Shown here piece by piece: positions 26,291 through 35,039 of a DNA stretch of 64,000 bases. The DNA is taken from positions 434,001 to 498,000 of the forward strand of contig NZ_VFPN01000003.1 in assembly GCF_006716695.1 (NCBI RefSeq), given 5' to 3'. Source of the DNA: Klugiella xanthotipulae (GTDB lineage: Bacteria > Actinomycetota > Actinomycetes > Actinomycetales > Microbacteriaceae). The notes below the pieces were generated by a model that saw only the letters and a program-made list of their open reading frames with translations, searched no databases and had not been told where the DNA came from. Each line of letters starts with the position of its first letter. Within the stretch, counting starts at the first letter, position 1. The position numbers and the translations under genes were made by a program.

Positions 26291-27322
26291 TTAGTGAACG
26301 GGAGCCGCCACGATATCCGTGCGCTTAACTCTCTTACGGAAGATCCAGTATGTCCATGCCTGGTAAGCCAGAACAAGGGGCAAAGTACAGACCGCAACCC
26401 AGGTCATAAATTCCAGGGTCATCGCCGAGCTAGAGGCACCTGAAATACTCATAGAGAATGCCGGGTCGGTACTCGAAATCATCACGTTGGGGAAGAGAGC
26501 CAGGAAGATAGCCCCCAGCGCGAAGATAAAGGTGAACACGTGCAGCGTAAACGCCACACCTTCACGACCCTTGAAGTTGGCAAGCCATGCCCCGATGAGC
26601 ACAACAGCCGCCAGCGCGGAGAACACGACGATGAGCAGGATGGTGTCCGACTGGAGGTGCTGGATAATCGTCCATATCAAGAAAGCAGCGGCAGCCAGAA
26701 TCGTGATCAGGCCCGACTTGACGGCGAGGGCACGAGCGCGAACCCGAACATCGCCATCCGTCTTGAGCGCCACAAAAACGACACCGTGGGTGAAGCACAG
26801 TAGCAACACGGTGAGCCCGCCCAGCAGGCCGTAGGGGTTGAGCAAGGTAAACAGCGTTCCCGTATAGAGCCAGCCTCCGTTATCCATCGTTTCCATCGGC
26901 ACGCCCTGGATGAGGTTGGCAAACGCCGTTCCCCACAGCAGCGGAGGCAGGAACGAGCCAATCACGATGAACCAGTCAAACCACTTTGTCCACTTCTCCC
27001 CCTTGCCCTGGTGGCGGTACTCAAACGAGACGCCGCGCAGGATCAACGCAACCAGGATAAGAAGGAGAGCTAAGTAGAACCCGCTGAACATCGTGGCGTA
27101 CCACTCGGGGAAGGCCGCAAAGAGGCACGCACCGGCCACGATCAGCCAGGTTTCGTTGAGGTCCCAGACCGGTCCAATGGTGTTGATGATCTGACGACGA
27201 TCAGTGTCGTCCTTAGAGAGGAAGGGGATACTCATCCCGACGCCGAAGTCGAAACCATCCAGAACGAAGTACCCGATCAGGAGAAAGCCGACAATAAAGA
27301 ACCAAATGTATTGCAGTTCCAT
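26291..27322 (-). CDS. cydB: Cytochrome bd quinol oxidase subunit II CydB
   Basis: Membrane protein of 343 aa with about eight to nine helices. It opens MELQYIWFFIVGFLLIGYFVLDGFDFGVG, and the conserved NETWLIVAGACLFAAFPEWY region follows near residue 57. CydB pairs with CydA to form the bd-type oxidase, which reduces O2 with menaquinol without pumping protons and tolerates low oxygen and nitrosative stress. The gene lies 14 bp downstream of cydA and is closed by a strong terminator before cydD. Confidence 0.96.
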   Translation of the reverse strand: MELQYIWFFIVGFLLIGYFVLDGFDFGVGMSIPFLSKDDTDRRQIINTIGPVWDLNETWLIVAGACLFAAFPEWYATMFSGFYLALLLILVALILRGVSFEYRHQGKGEKWTKWFDWFIVIGSFLPPLLWGTAFANLIQGVPMETMDNGGWLYTGTLFTLLNPYGLLGGLTVLLLCFTHGVVFVALKTDGDVRVRARALAVKSGLITILAAAAFLIWTIIQHLQSDTILLIVVFSALAAVVLIGAWLANFKGREGVAFTLHVFTFIFALGAIFLALFPNVMISSTDPAFSMSISGASSSAMTLEFMTWVAVCTLPLVLAYQAWTYWIFRKRVKRTDIVAAPVH

Positions 27323-27336
27323 CAGTTCATCTCCTT

Positions 27337-28785
27337 CTAGTAGACCGTTGTGAGAGCGGCGTGGTCAACATCGGAGCCGTCTTCAGGCTCCTCAATCGCG
27401 GGCGGGCCAGCCTTGGCAGCCGCGGTGATGAGCTTGAACTCAACCACCGCAAGGGCACCGTAGACGAGAGTGAAGACCACGAGGGATATCAGAACTGCCA
27501 AGCCCGTTACCCCTGGTGAAACTCCACTTTCCGTCGTCATCAGGCCAAACACGATCCAGGGCTGACGGCCCATCTCGGTGAAGATCCAGCCCACAAGCGA
27601 AGCGACCAAGGGAATCGGGGCGCTCCAGACCGCAACCTTCCAGGCCCACTGCGGAACGCTGCGGTTCTTACGCGTAAGCCAGAGGCCCACGACGGAAACG
27701 AGTGCGGCAAGAACACCCAGACCGATCATCCAGCGGAAGGCCCAGTAGGTTACCCAAATAATGGGCGTGAATGAGCCATCTGAGGGGCAGGTGAGGAGCG
27801 AATCCTCGCCACAGTAGCGCGCCGTGTACTCGGCTTGCAGGTCATTGATGCCCTCAACCGTACCGTTGAAAGTATGAGTGGACAGGAACGACAGCAGATA
27901 CGGGATGCGAACCGAGAAGATCTCGTGTGCACCATCGGGGGTACCGATACTGAACAGCGAGAAGGACGCGTCCGCCCCCGTGGCCGTCTGATAAAGGCCC
28001 TCGGCCGCTGCCATCTTCATGGGCTGCGTCTGGGTCATCACAAGGCCCAGGGAGTCGCCGCTGAAGAAGGTACCGACAAAACCGATGATGTTGGTCCAGA
28101 GGCCAAAGCGGAGCGCCGTACGCATGGTGTCAACGTGCTGCTTTCGTGACAGGTGCCAGGCGGCAACAGCCACAACAACACACGCCGCAAACATGACGGA
28201 CGCAAAAATCGTGTGGGGGAACTGAGCCAGGGCCACGGGATTAGTGAGAACTGCACCGATATCGGTGAGTTCGGCACGTCCCCGCTCAGGGTTCAACTTG
28301 TAGCCGACCGGATTCTGCATGAAGGCGTTTGCCGCAAGGATGAAGTAGGCCGACATGATCGAGGCAATCGAGGTCAGCCAAATCGTGAGGAGGTGGACCT
28401 TCTTCGGCAGCTTGTCCCAGCCGAAAATCCAGAGGCCAATGAAAGTCGCCTCCAGGAAGAAGGCGAGCAATCCCTCGATAGCCAGTGGCGCACCAAAAAT
28501 GTCACCCACGAACCGCGAGTAGTCGGACCAGTTCATGCCGAATTGGAACTCCTGCACGATGCCGGTAACAACACCCATTGCGAAGTTGATTAAAAAGATC
28601 TTGCCAAACAGCTTGGTGAGCTGAAGGTACTTGATCTTGCCGGTGCGCACCCATGCCGTCTGAAGGATGGCAACCAGCAAGGCCATCCCCAGCGTAAGCG
28701 GGACAAACAGGAAGTGGTACAGCGTGGTCAGCCCAAACTGCCATCTGGCCAGTATGAGCGGGTCTAATTCTAGAACGACGTTCAA
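27337..28785 (-). CDS. cydA: Cytochrome bd quinol oxidase subunit I CydA
   Basis: Heme-bearing subunit of 482 aa. Visible hallmarks are RWQFGLTTLYHFLFVPLTLG (heme His region, residues about 14-33), GVVTGIVQEFQFGMNWSDY (conserved Glu) and the GRQPW motif (FTEMGRQPWIVFG, about 395). The Q-loop is of the short type. The start is TTG at 28785, preceded by GGAG seven nt upstream; no better in-frame start is seen. It heads cydA-cydB and shares a 214-bp upstream region with the divergent DedA gene. With ctaCDF in the same window the organism has a branched respiratory chain. Confidence 0.96.
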   Translation of the reverse strand: MNVVLELDPLILARWQFGLTTLYHFLFVPLTLGMALLVAILQTAWVRTGKIKYLQLTKLFGKIFLINFAMGVVTGIVQEFQFGMNWSDYSRFVGDIFGAPLAIEGLLAFFLEATFIGLWIFGWDKLPKKVHLLTIWLTSIASIMSAYFILAANAFMQNPVGYKLNPERGRAELTDIGAVLTNPVALAQFPHTIFASVMFAACVVVAVAAWHLSRKQHVDTMRTALRFGLWTNIIGFVGTFFSGDSLGLVMTQTQPMKMAAAEGLYQTATGADASFSLFSIGTPDGAHEIFSVRIPYLLSFLSTHTFNGTVEGINDLQAEYTARYCGEDSLLTCPSDGSFTPIIWVTYWAFRWMIGLGVLAALVSVVGLWLTRKNRSVPQWAWKVAVWSAPIPLVASLVGWIFTEMGRQPWIVFGLMTTESGVSPGVTGLAVLISLVVFTLVYGALAVVEFKLITAAAKAGPPAIEEPEDGSDVDHAALTTVY

Positions 28786-28999
28786 TTGATTACTCCAAAG
28801 AGTCGAGTTTTCGTGTGATGCGTAAACTCTCTATAAAGAATCGGGCAGGATGGTTACTCCTGGGGATTCTGCCGGCGGATGCTGCGCAGCAATCTCCATT
28901 TTAGGCGTCTTCAGTTATCTCACAGGATAATTGAGTTGCATTAGCGTTGCATAGCACGGCATCAAGATATTTTCATATTTTTTAAGGAGCCTCCCCGGC
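28786..28999. promoter_or_regulatory. Divergent control region between cydA and the DedA gene
   Basis: No gene is seen. On the minus strand TATAGA near 28830 may serve as a -10 for cydA. A 12-bp palindrome TGCTGCGCAGCA lies at 28880-28891. On the plus strand AAGGAG at 28984-28989 is the ribosome binding site of the DedA gene. No Rex- or FNR-type site was recognised. Confidence 0.35.
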
Positions 29000-29752
29000 G
29001 TGAACGAACTCCTCGACACTATCCTCGGCAACATCCAGAACATGGAGCCCCTGCTGAGGTCCGTCATTGCGGGAATCGCGATGCTGCTCGAAACCTCGGT
29101 ACTGATCGGCCTGATCGTTCCGGGCGATACAATCGCGATTATCGCGAGCACCGGAACCCAATCCCCCGGGGAGTTTGGGCTATTGCTGGTGGCCCTTGTA
29201 CTGGGTGCCCTCAGCGGTGAATCCATCGGTTTTCTACTGGGTCGAGTCTTAGGTCCACGCATCCGCCACAGCTGGCTCGGGCACCGCATCGGTGAGTCAA
29301 CCTGGGCCCGGGCAGAACTCTACCTGGAACGCCGCGGCGGAATTGCGGTATTTGCTTCCCGTTTCTTACCCGTTCTCCACTCCGTTGTTCCCCTCACCGT
29401 CGGAATGAGCACCATGTCCTATCGCCGCTTTATCGCCTGGACTGCACCCGCCTGCATTCTGTGGGCCACCGCCTATGTCTCGGTGGGGGCCACCGCAGCC
29501 GCAAGCTACGAGCAGCTATCGTCAACTCTGCACGGTGCCGGATACATTTTTGTGGGAATAATTGTCGTATTTATCCTGGTGGTCTATCTAACGAAGAGAC
29601 TCGTCCAGGTACGTGAGCATCGGCACATGATGCACCCGGTTGATGACAAGACGGCCGCCGCCGAAACTCGCGAGATGGCACCCCTCGCGGCCAAAGTGAA
29701 ATCGGCTGAACCGTCACGCGCAGAATCGCACAAATCAGACTCCACCTCGTAG
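29000..29752 (+). CDS. DedA-family (SNARE-associated) membrane protein
   Basis: Protein of 250 aa with about five hydrophobic segments. Family hallmarks are ETSVLIGLIVPGDTIAII (about 30-50), GESIGFLLGRVLGPRIR (about 75-90) and the conserved FASRFLPVLHSVVPLTVGMS segment (about 117-136), followed by YRRFIAWTAPACILWAT. DedA proteins are implicated in lipid-carrier flipping (undecaprenyl phosphate or phosphatidylethanolamine) in other bacteria. The start is GTG with a clear AAGGAG ten nt before it. The C-terminal 45 residues are charged and cytoplasmic. It is 10 bp upstream of an App1-like phosphatase gene, suggesting a shared lipid-related function. Confidence 0.9.
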   Translation: MNELLDTILGNIQNMEPLLRSVIAGIAMLLETSVLIGLIVPGDTIAIIASTGTQSPGEFGLLLVALVLGALSGESIGFLLGRVLGPRIRHSWLGHRIGESTWARAELYLERRGGIAVFASRFLPVLHSVVPLTVGMSTMSYRRFIAWTAPACILWATAYVSVGATAAASYEQLSSTLHGAGYIFVGIIVVFILVVYLTKRLVQVREHRHMMHPVDDKTAAAETREMAPLAAKVKSAEPSRAESHKSDSTS

Positions 29753-29762
29753 ACTGTTCCAG

Positions 29763-30827
29763 ATGACTACCCCGAGTAACGAGCCCGAGGACTCGGCGAC
29801 AGCGCGACCGGTTGCTGTGGCGCGCCTCGATGATTGGCTGCACGAACGCCGGGCTCGGCGGGCCGTCAAACGGGGTCGTCTACCGAGCATCATCCCTTAT
29901 ATCGGCTATGGCCGACCCGAGTGGATCCGAGTGCTCGGCCGGGCTCTGTATCTTAAGCCGGAGGTCGCCATGAAAACCGAGGCGCGGGCCGATGAACAGC
30001 AAACCGCGCGCGTTCGGGGCTGGCGAAGCTTCACGAGCGTCCATGTGCCCTTCATCACGGTTACCGTGGAAATTGACGGAGTTGTGCACGATGAAGTCGT
30101 GACTGATCGCGGGGGTGTGCTCGACGCGATCATCCCCACGAAAGGCCTTCAACCGGGATGGCACACCGTCAGTCTTCGAGTAAACGGCTCGGAGGCAAGC
30201 GAATCTCCTGTCTTTGTCGTGGACCCCTCGGCCCACTTCGGGGTGGTCTCCGACGTTGATGACACGGTAATGATCACCGCCCTACCCAAGCCGTTTGTGG
30301 CCGCGTGGAACTCCTTTGTGCGCCACGAGCAGGCGCGCGTTCCGACGCCTGGAATGTCGGTGTTTATTGACCGTCAGGTATCCGCGCACCCCGGCTCGCC
30401 CATTATTTATCTCTCGACAGGCGCGTGGAACGTTGCCCCCACGCTGACGCGTTTCCTTGCACGCAATCTCTACCCCATGGGGCCGCTGCTTCTCACCGAC
30501 TGGGGTCCGACCCCTGACCGATGGTTTCGGAGCGGACGAGAGCACAAGGCGCGCGAGCTGCGCCGCCTAGCCGTCGAATTTCCCGACGTGCGATGGCTAC
30601 TCATCGGCGACGATGGGCAGCACGATGAGGAACTTTACCACGAGTTCTCGCTCCAGCATCCCCAGAACGTCGCCGCCGTAGCGATCCGTCAGCTGAGCAC
30701 AGGCGAAGCCGTCCTTGCCGGTGGACGAAGTACGGCTGAGCTACACACGAGCGTGAGTGGCGTGCCCTGGGTGTACGGGCCAGACGGGGCCACCCTGGCC
30801 CGCCAAATCAACGAGCTAGACACCTAG
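29763..30827 (+). CDS. App1-like phosphatidate phosphatase (DUF2183 family)
   Basis: Protein of 354 aa. The catalytic domain has the HAD-like DxDxT motif VVSDVDDTVMITALP (about 160-174), the conserved PIIYLSTGAWNVAPTL (about 218) and LLLTDWGPTPDRWF, then RWLLIGDDGQHDEELY (about 278-293). This matches the yeast App1/DUF2183 family, which dephosphorylates phosphatidic acid. The N-terminal 150 residues form a beta-rich region (FITVTVEIDGVVHDEV) common in bacterial members. No signal peptide is seen. It follows the DedA gene closely and precedes the FUSC-like gene by 61 bp. Confidence 0.88.
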   Translation: MTTPSNEPEDSATARPVAVARLDDWLHERRARRAVKRGRLPSIIPYIGYGRPEWIRVLGRALYLKPEVAMKTEARADEQQTARVRGWRSFTSVHVPFITVTVEIDGVVHDEVVTDRGGVLDAIIPTKGLQPGWHTVSLRVNGSEASESPVFVVDPSAHFGVVSDVDDTVMITALPKPFVAAWNSFVRHEQARVPTPGMSVFIDRQVSAHPGSPIIYLSTGAWNVAPTLTRFLARNLYPMGPLLLTDWGPTPDRWFRSGREHKARELRRLAVEFPDVRWLLIGDDGQHDEELYHEFSLQHPQNVAAVAIRQLSTGEAVLAGGRSTAELHTSVSGVPWVYGPDGATLARQINELDT

Positions 30828-30888
30828 CTGGTCCCCGAGCCGCACCGGCGAACCCGTCACCGACGTGTAACCCTTTAGGCTGGAGAAC

Positions 30889-31950
30889 ATGGCAACTGTG
30901 AGCATCCGGGCCGCGCGGCGGGAACCGTGGCTTCAAGCCGCCAAAACGATTATCGCGGCCGTCGCCTCGTGGTTTGTGTGCGTTGCGATCTTTCCGGAGC
31001 AAGCCCCTATATTTGGGGCCATCGCGGCGCTGCTGTGCGTGCAGCCCAACGTGAGTCAGTCACTAGCGAAGGGAGTAGAGCGTGTTGTAGGGGTGGTCGC
31101 CGGGGTTGCCGTCTCCTACGCCGCGTTGCTCATCTTCGGCTCGCCCGGATGGCTCTTCATTCTCGCCATCGTACTCTCAGTTGTGCTGGGCTGGACCCTC
31201 CGGATGACGAGCCCATCCACCAATCAGATTGTCATCACCTCGATGCTCGTCCTTGCACTCGGTGGGCAGGACCCTGCGTACGCTCTAGGCCGAATCGTGG
31301 AGACACTTATCGGTGCCGCAATCGGTATCATGATCAACGCGTCGATTGTGGCCCCGCTCAAGACGAACCCGGCACACATCGGGGTGCGCTCGCTGGGATA
31401 TAACGCTTCTCTCTGCTTGGATCGGCTCGCAGAGGCATTGAGCACCGTGCAATCACGAGACTGGCTTGACGCCATGCTCACCGAGGTCAGGACCCTCATG
31501 GTCACTCGCGATAATGCACGAGACCTCATGGGCGCTGCGCACGAGAGCTTATCGCTCAATCCCCGTGGCGGGCGTCACCGCGACCAACTCACCGAGGATA
31601 TCGCGCTGATGCGCCGACTAAGCCCGATCGTGACCCAGCTCTCCGGAATGACCCGCGCCCTGCACGACAACTACACCGAATCCCTACTCGACGACCCCAC
31701 CCTACATGGCCTGGCAGAGGAGTGCCGTCGCGCCGCCCATGACCTCCGTCGGATCTCCCAGGTGAGAGAGGAGTTGCAGACGCTCGATACCCCCGTGACC
31801 TCAGAGCTGCCCGCGCTCACCTCTCCCTTTGCGATTATCCGCCCCAACCCCACGCACTGGATTTTGATCGGGTCTCTCATGGAGGATCTGCGTCGTATCC
31901 GGGAGGGTATCGTCGAGATGAGCAAGGACTCCGACACAGCTCACAGCTAG
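30889..31950 (+). CDS. FUSC-like aromatic acid exporter family protein
   Basis: Protein of 353 aa. The N-terminal half carries about six hydrophobic segments (IIAAVASWFVCVAIF, APIFGAIAALLCVQPNVSQS, GWLFILAIVLSVVLGW), matching the FUSC/YccC-type membrane module. The C-terminal half is a soluble helical domain (residues about 175-353) rich in charged residues. Relatives include efflux components for aromatic acids, but many actinobacterial members are uncharacterised. It is the last plus-strand gene before a terminator at 31991-32025. Confidence 0.82.
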   Translation: MATVSIRAARREPWLQAAKTIIAAVASWFVCVAIFPEQAPIFGAIAALLCVQPNVSQSLAKGVERVVGVVAGVAVSYAALLIFGSPGWLFILAIVLSVVLGWTLRMTSPSTNQIVITSMLVLALGGQDPAYALGRIVETLIGAAIGIMINASIVAPLKTNPAHIGVRSLGYNASLCLDRLAEALSTVQSRDWLDAMLTEVRTLMVTRDNARDLMGAAHESLSLNPRGGRHRDQLTEDIALMRRLSPIVTQLSGMTRALHDNYTESLLDDPTLHGLAEECRRAAHDLRRISQVREELQTLDTPVTSELPALTSPFAIIRPNPTHWILIGSLMEDLRRIREGIVEMSKDSDTAHS

Positions 31951-31990
31951 CTTCACGGTCGGCCGTCCCGACCGGTGGTAGACACATAAA

Positions 31991-32025
31991 CGTGTGGCGT
32001 CCCTCCACTGGAGAGACGCCACACG
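31991..32025. terminator. Bidirectional terminator between the FUSC-like and yceI genes
   Basis: CGTGTGGCGTC pairs with GACGCCACACG, with inner CTCC/GGAG pairing. It lies between convergent genes. There is no T-run, so efficiency is uncertain. Confidence 0.65.
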
Positions 32026-32040
32026 GAAAGCGATTGAATC

Positions 32041-32595
32041 CTAAGCCTGAAGTACTGCCTGAATGTCGATGGTGATGGTCACATCAGCGCCCAGCAGGAA
32101 TCCGCCGGTTTCGAGGGGGGCGTTCCAGGTGAGCCCGAAGTCCTCGCGTTTGACAACGGCGGTGGCCGTTGCGCCCGCCTTGTAGTTACCGTAGGGGTCG
32201 GTGCCAAAGCCGCCAAGTTCTAGGGTGAAGCTGACCTGCTTGGTGGTTCCCTTGATCGTGAGGTCGCCATCTACTGTGTAGTCCTCGCCCACCTGGCGAA
32301 CGCCAGTGGAGACAAAGCTCATGGTGGGGAACTGCTCTGCGTCAAAGAAATCGCCCGTGCGCAGGTGGTTATCGCGATTGCTTTCGTTGGTATTAACGGA
32401 GGCGACCTCGGCGGTTGCGGTGACCTTCGAGTCGAGGGGGTTCTCACCCGTCACAAAGGTAGCGTCAAACTTCTCGAACTTGCCCTTAACCTTGCTGATG
32501 GCCAGGTGGCGAACGCTGAAGCTCACCTCGCTGTGGGTGGGGTCAATGGTCCAGGTACCAGCCTTGTAGCCGGGGATGACGATGGTGTCGGTCAT
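32041..32595 (-). CDS. YceI-family lipid-binding-like protein
   Basis: Protein of 184 aa with the YceI signature: GTWTIDPTHSEVSFSVRHLA (residues about 13-32), KGKFEKFDATF, SVNTNESNRDNHLRTGDFFD and the closing GGFLLGADVTITIDIQAV. The fold is a lipocalin-like barrel that binds isoprenoids or amphiphiles in characterised members. No signal peptide is visible, so it is probably cytoplasmic. ATG 32595 is chosen because GGGAGAATCAC precedes it; the frame is open 48 bp further up without support. Confidence 0.9.
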   Translation of the reverse strand: MTDTIVIPGYKAGTWTIDPTHSEVSFSVRHLAISKVKGKFEKFDATFVTGENPLDSKVTATAEVASVNTNESNRDNHLRTGDFFDAEQFPTMSFVSTGVRQVGEDYTVDGDLTIKGTTKQVSFTLELGGFGTDPYGNYKAGATATAVVKREDFGLTWNAPLETGGFLLGADVTITIDIQAVLQA

Positions 32596-32665
32596 GTGAT
32601 TCTCCCTACGAAAATATTTACTTGAAGCTTGTAGTAACAGCATAGCAAGACATGTAGTTGATTCG

Positions 32666-33454
32666 TCAAGTTAAATCTGAAATTACCGTGTAACCAAGCG
32701 TCACGACCAGCACACTCACCACAACAAGAAAGAACACACGCACAAATTTACTGCCCCGAATGACGGCCATCCGCGCCCCCAGGTAACCACCAAGACAGTT
32801 GGTGAGGCCCAGCGCCAGACCCAGCTGCCACACAACAGCACCGTGCGGAACGAAAAAGGCGAGAGCTCCCAGGTTGGTAAAAAAGTTGATGATCTTAGCG
32901 ATAGCGCTCCCCTGCAGGAAGGTGTAACCCAGCAGCCCCACGAATGCAATCACCAAAAAAGAACCGGTGCCCGGGCCAAAGACCCCGTCATAGGTCCCCA
33001 ACACGGTGCCAACGAGAGCCGCGATGACATAGTGGCGACGATGCCCCTCGCGCGTGCGCTCGTACTCACCCATCGAGGGCCGACGCAGGGTGAACACGAA
33101 CACACCCACGAGGGCCAGCACGATGAGCGGCCGAAACAGTTCCGGCGGAATCGAACTCGCGACGGCCGCACCCCCATAAGAGCCGACACACGCACACACG
33201 GCGGCAGGCAGCGCCGTCTTCAGGTCAGGCCGCACGCGCCGATAGTAGGTCGCAGCGCTCACCGCCGTGCCACAGACCGAGCCCAGCTTATTGGTCGCCA
33301 GCGCCTGAAGCGGGCTGAGACCGGGAACGAGAAGAAGCACGGGAAGTTGGATGAGGCCGCCGCCGCCCACCACCGCATCCACCCACCCGGCACACAGGCC
33401 GACGAGAAGGATCAGGATGAGCATCCAGGGCTCCATACCCTCAACCCCCATCAT
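32666..33454 (-). CDS. TauE/SafE-family sulfite exporter-like permease
   Basis: Protein of 262 aa with about eight hydrophobic segments. Typical family landmarks are LVGLCAGWVDAVVGGGGLIQLPVLL (about 17-40), LATNKLGSVCGTA (about 52) and YDGVFGPGTGSFLVIAF (about 155-170), which repeats the glycine-rich motif of the first half. Members export or import sulfite, sulfonates and other anions; the substrate is not indicated by neighbours. ATG 33454 has GGGGGAG ten nt upstream. Confidence 0.88.
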   Translation of the reverse strand: MMGVEGMEPWMLILILLVGLCAGWVDAVVGGGGLIQLPVLLLVPGLSPLQALATNKLGSVCGTAVSAATYYRRVRPDLKTALPAAVCACVGSYGGAAVASSIPPELFRPLIVLALVGVFVFTLRRPSMGEYERTREGHRRHYVIAALVGTVLGTYDGVFGPGTGSFLVIAFVGLLGYTFLQGSAIAKIINFFTNLGALAFFVPHGAVVWQLGLALGLTNCLGGYLGARMAVIRGSKFVRVFFLVVVSVLVVTLGYTVISDLT

Positions 33455-33532
33455 GCGCGGCTGCTCCCCCGCGCTCGGCCCGCGCGGCCTGCTCGGTGCG
33501 GAGGCCGTGCGGGAACAACGGGCCGCCGCACG

Positions 33533-35023
33533 CTACACAACCGTTTCGAAAAGAATCCTGCCCGCACAGACGGTTGCCGCCACAGGCATCGTCCGCAGAG
33601 AGGCCGAGTCTCCGCCCAGCGGGTCGTGATCGACCAGAATGACATCGGCAGGTTGGCCCACACGTACGGAGTGCCCGCTCCCCCGCGTTGAGGCGTCAAT
33701 GGCCTCGGTCACGGTGAGAGACTGCTCGGGGTGCCAAGGCTCCCGCCCACCCCGGGAACGGAGTACCGCCGCGGCGATAGCCTGCCACGGATCGAGGGGG
33801 GACACGGGCGCGTCCGACCCCAACGCAAGCCGGACTCCGGCGTCCCGAAGGGCACGAAAAGGGAATGCGCGATCAGTTTGACCGGCCCACAGGCGCTCGG
33901 CGATATCACGATCATCCATGGCGTGTTCGGGCTGGACGCTCGCGAGGATGCCGAGGGCGGCCATCCGAACGACATCGACACGACGGAGAAGCTGAGCATG
34001 TTCGATAGAACCGGCAGCACCCGTGGTCTGAAAAATATCGAGGGCGATCGTATTCGCCCGGTCGCCAATCGCATGAATTGCGCTGGTGAGCCCCCCGGCG
34101 TGAGCTCTGGCCACAAGCTCCAGCATCCGGCCAGGCTCGACCGTCACAACGCCGTTCGGGTAAACAGCATCTGCCCGGTCGGTATAGGCATCATGGCAGT
34201 ATGCCGTTCGGGTGTTCAGCGAGCCGTCGGAGATGATCTTAAGTGAGCCAACCGTGACGAGTGCGCGCTCGGGATCGACACGCTCCGCGCTGCAAAGCCC
34301 GAGGGCGATAGCGCGGTCAAGGTCGGTCGGATAGATGCCGCATTCGACCCGCTGGGACAGGAGACCGGTTGCCTGACGACGCTGCCAATCGCCGACGTTC
34401 CAGGCCATCTCATAATCCACAACGCCCACAACCCCACGACGAACCGCACGGTCGAGAGCGGCCAGAGACCAGGAATCAAGAACCTGCGGCTCGACGCGAC
34501 TGGATTCCTGCTGCACTCGGAAACAGTCACCTTCACGCAGCATACCGTCACGCGGTGAGGGGGTCGCCCACCGCCGGGCAGCCGCCGAGTTGATCCAACA
34601 GCAGTGCAAATCTGCCGCAACTAGAACAGTGGGCACGGCACCGGTGACGTCGTCGAGAGCGGCCAGGGTTGATACATCGGGCCAGAAGGCATCACGGAAG
34701 CCGTAACCGAGAAGCGGAGACTCATCCTGCGACTCACGAGACTGAAGGGCCCGGCGCGTGCGGTGCAGGACCTCAGCAGCCGACAGCGCAGACGATAGGT
34801 CAAGTCGGCGGGACACCTGGGCCCACTGGCCCAGGTGCACATGAGAATCCCAGAGACCGGGGAGAAGATATCGGCCATCAGCCGGGAGCGAACGAATGGC
34901 ACCCGAGGCAGTGTCGGCGGGATGCACAGACGCAACAACCCCGTCACAGAGAACGACATCCCAGAGCGTTTCAGGATCGCCGGGAATCCTGGCGCCCGCG
35001 AGACGAAGAGGCTCAGGACCCAT
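33533..35023 (-). CDS. Amidohydrolase family 3 (YtcJ-like metal-dependent hydrolase)
   Basis: Protein of 496 aa. Metal-site motifs are LLPGLWDSHVHLGQW (HxH, about 65-76), AIHAIGDRANTIALD (about 310-325), AQLLRRVDVVRM, and LALGSDAPVSPLDPW (about 395-410, catalytic Asp), followed by the beta-sandwich closure VGQPADVILVDHDPLG. This is the Amidohydro_3 family, with many formamidase and carbamate hydrolase activities; the substrate is unknown. ATG 35023 is chosen, 16 bp after the nei stop; the frame continues upstream inside nei but those residues are shadow sequence. Confidence 0.85.
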   Translation of the reverse strand: MGPEPLRLAGARIPGDPETLWDVVLCDGVVASVHPADTASGAIRSLPADGRYLLPGLWDSHVHLGQWAQVSRRLDLSSALSAAEVLHRTRRALQSRESQDESPLLGYGFRDAFWPDVSTLAALDDVTGAVPTVLVAADLHCCWINSAAARRWATPSPRDGMLREGDCFRVQQESSRVEPQVLDSWSLAALDRAVRRGVVGVVDYEMAWNVGDWQRRQATGLLSQRVECGIYPTDLDRAIALGLCSAERVDPERALVTVGSLKIISDGSLNTRTAYCHDAYTDRADAVYPNGVVTVEPGRMLELVARAHAGGLTSAIHAIGDRANTIALDIFQTTGAAGSIEHAQLLRRVDVVRMAALGILASVQPEHAMDDRDIAERLWAGQTDRAFPFRALRDAGVRLALGSDAPVSPLDPWQAIAAAVLRSRGGREPWHPEQSLTVTEAIDASTRGSGHSVRVGQPADVILVDHDPLGGDSASLRTMPVAATVCAGRILFETVV

Positions 35024-35039
35024 CACGCGAACAGTACGC

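Noticed and set aside
28880-28891. Palindrome TGCTGCGCAGCA upstream of cydA as a redox-regulator site
   Set aside because: It does not match Rex, FNR or other oxygen-sensor sites I know, and 12-bp palindromes of GC-rich composition arise by chance.
32843-33691. 282-aa plus-strand frame opposite the TauE/SafE gene
   Set aside because: Extremely His/Arg/Gly-rich and without motifs, as expected from reading a membrane-protein gene backwards.
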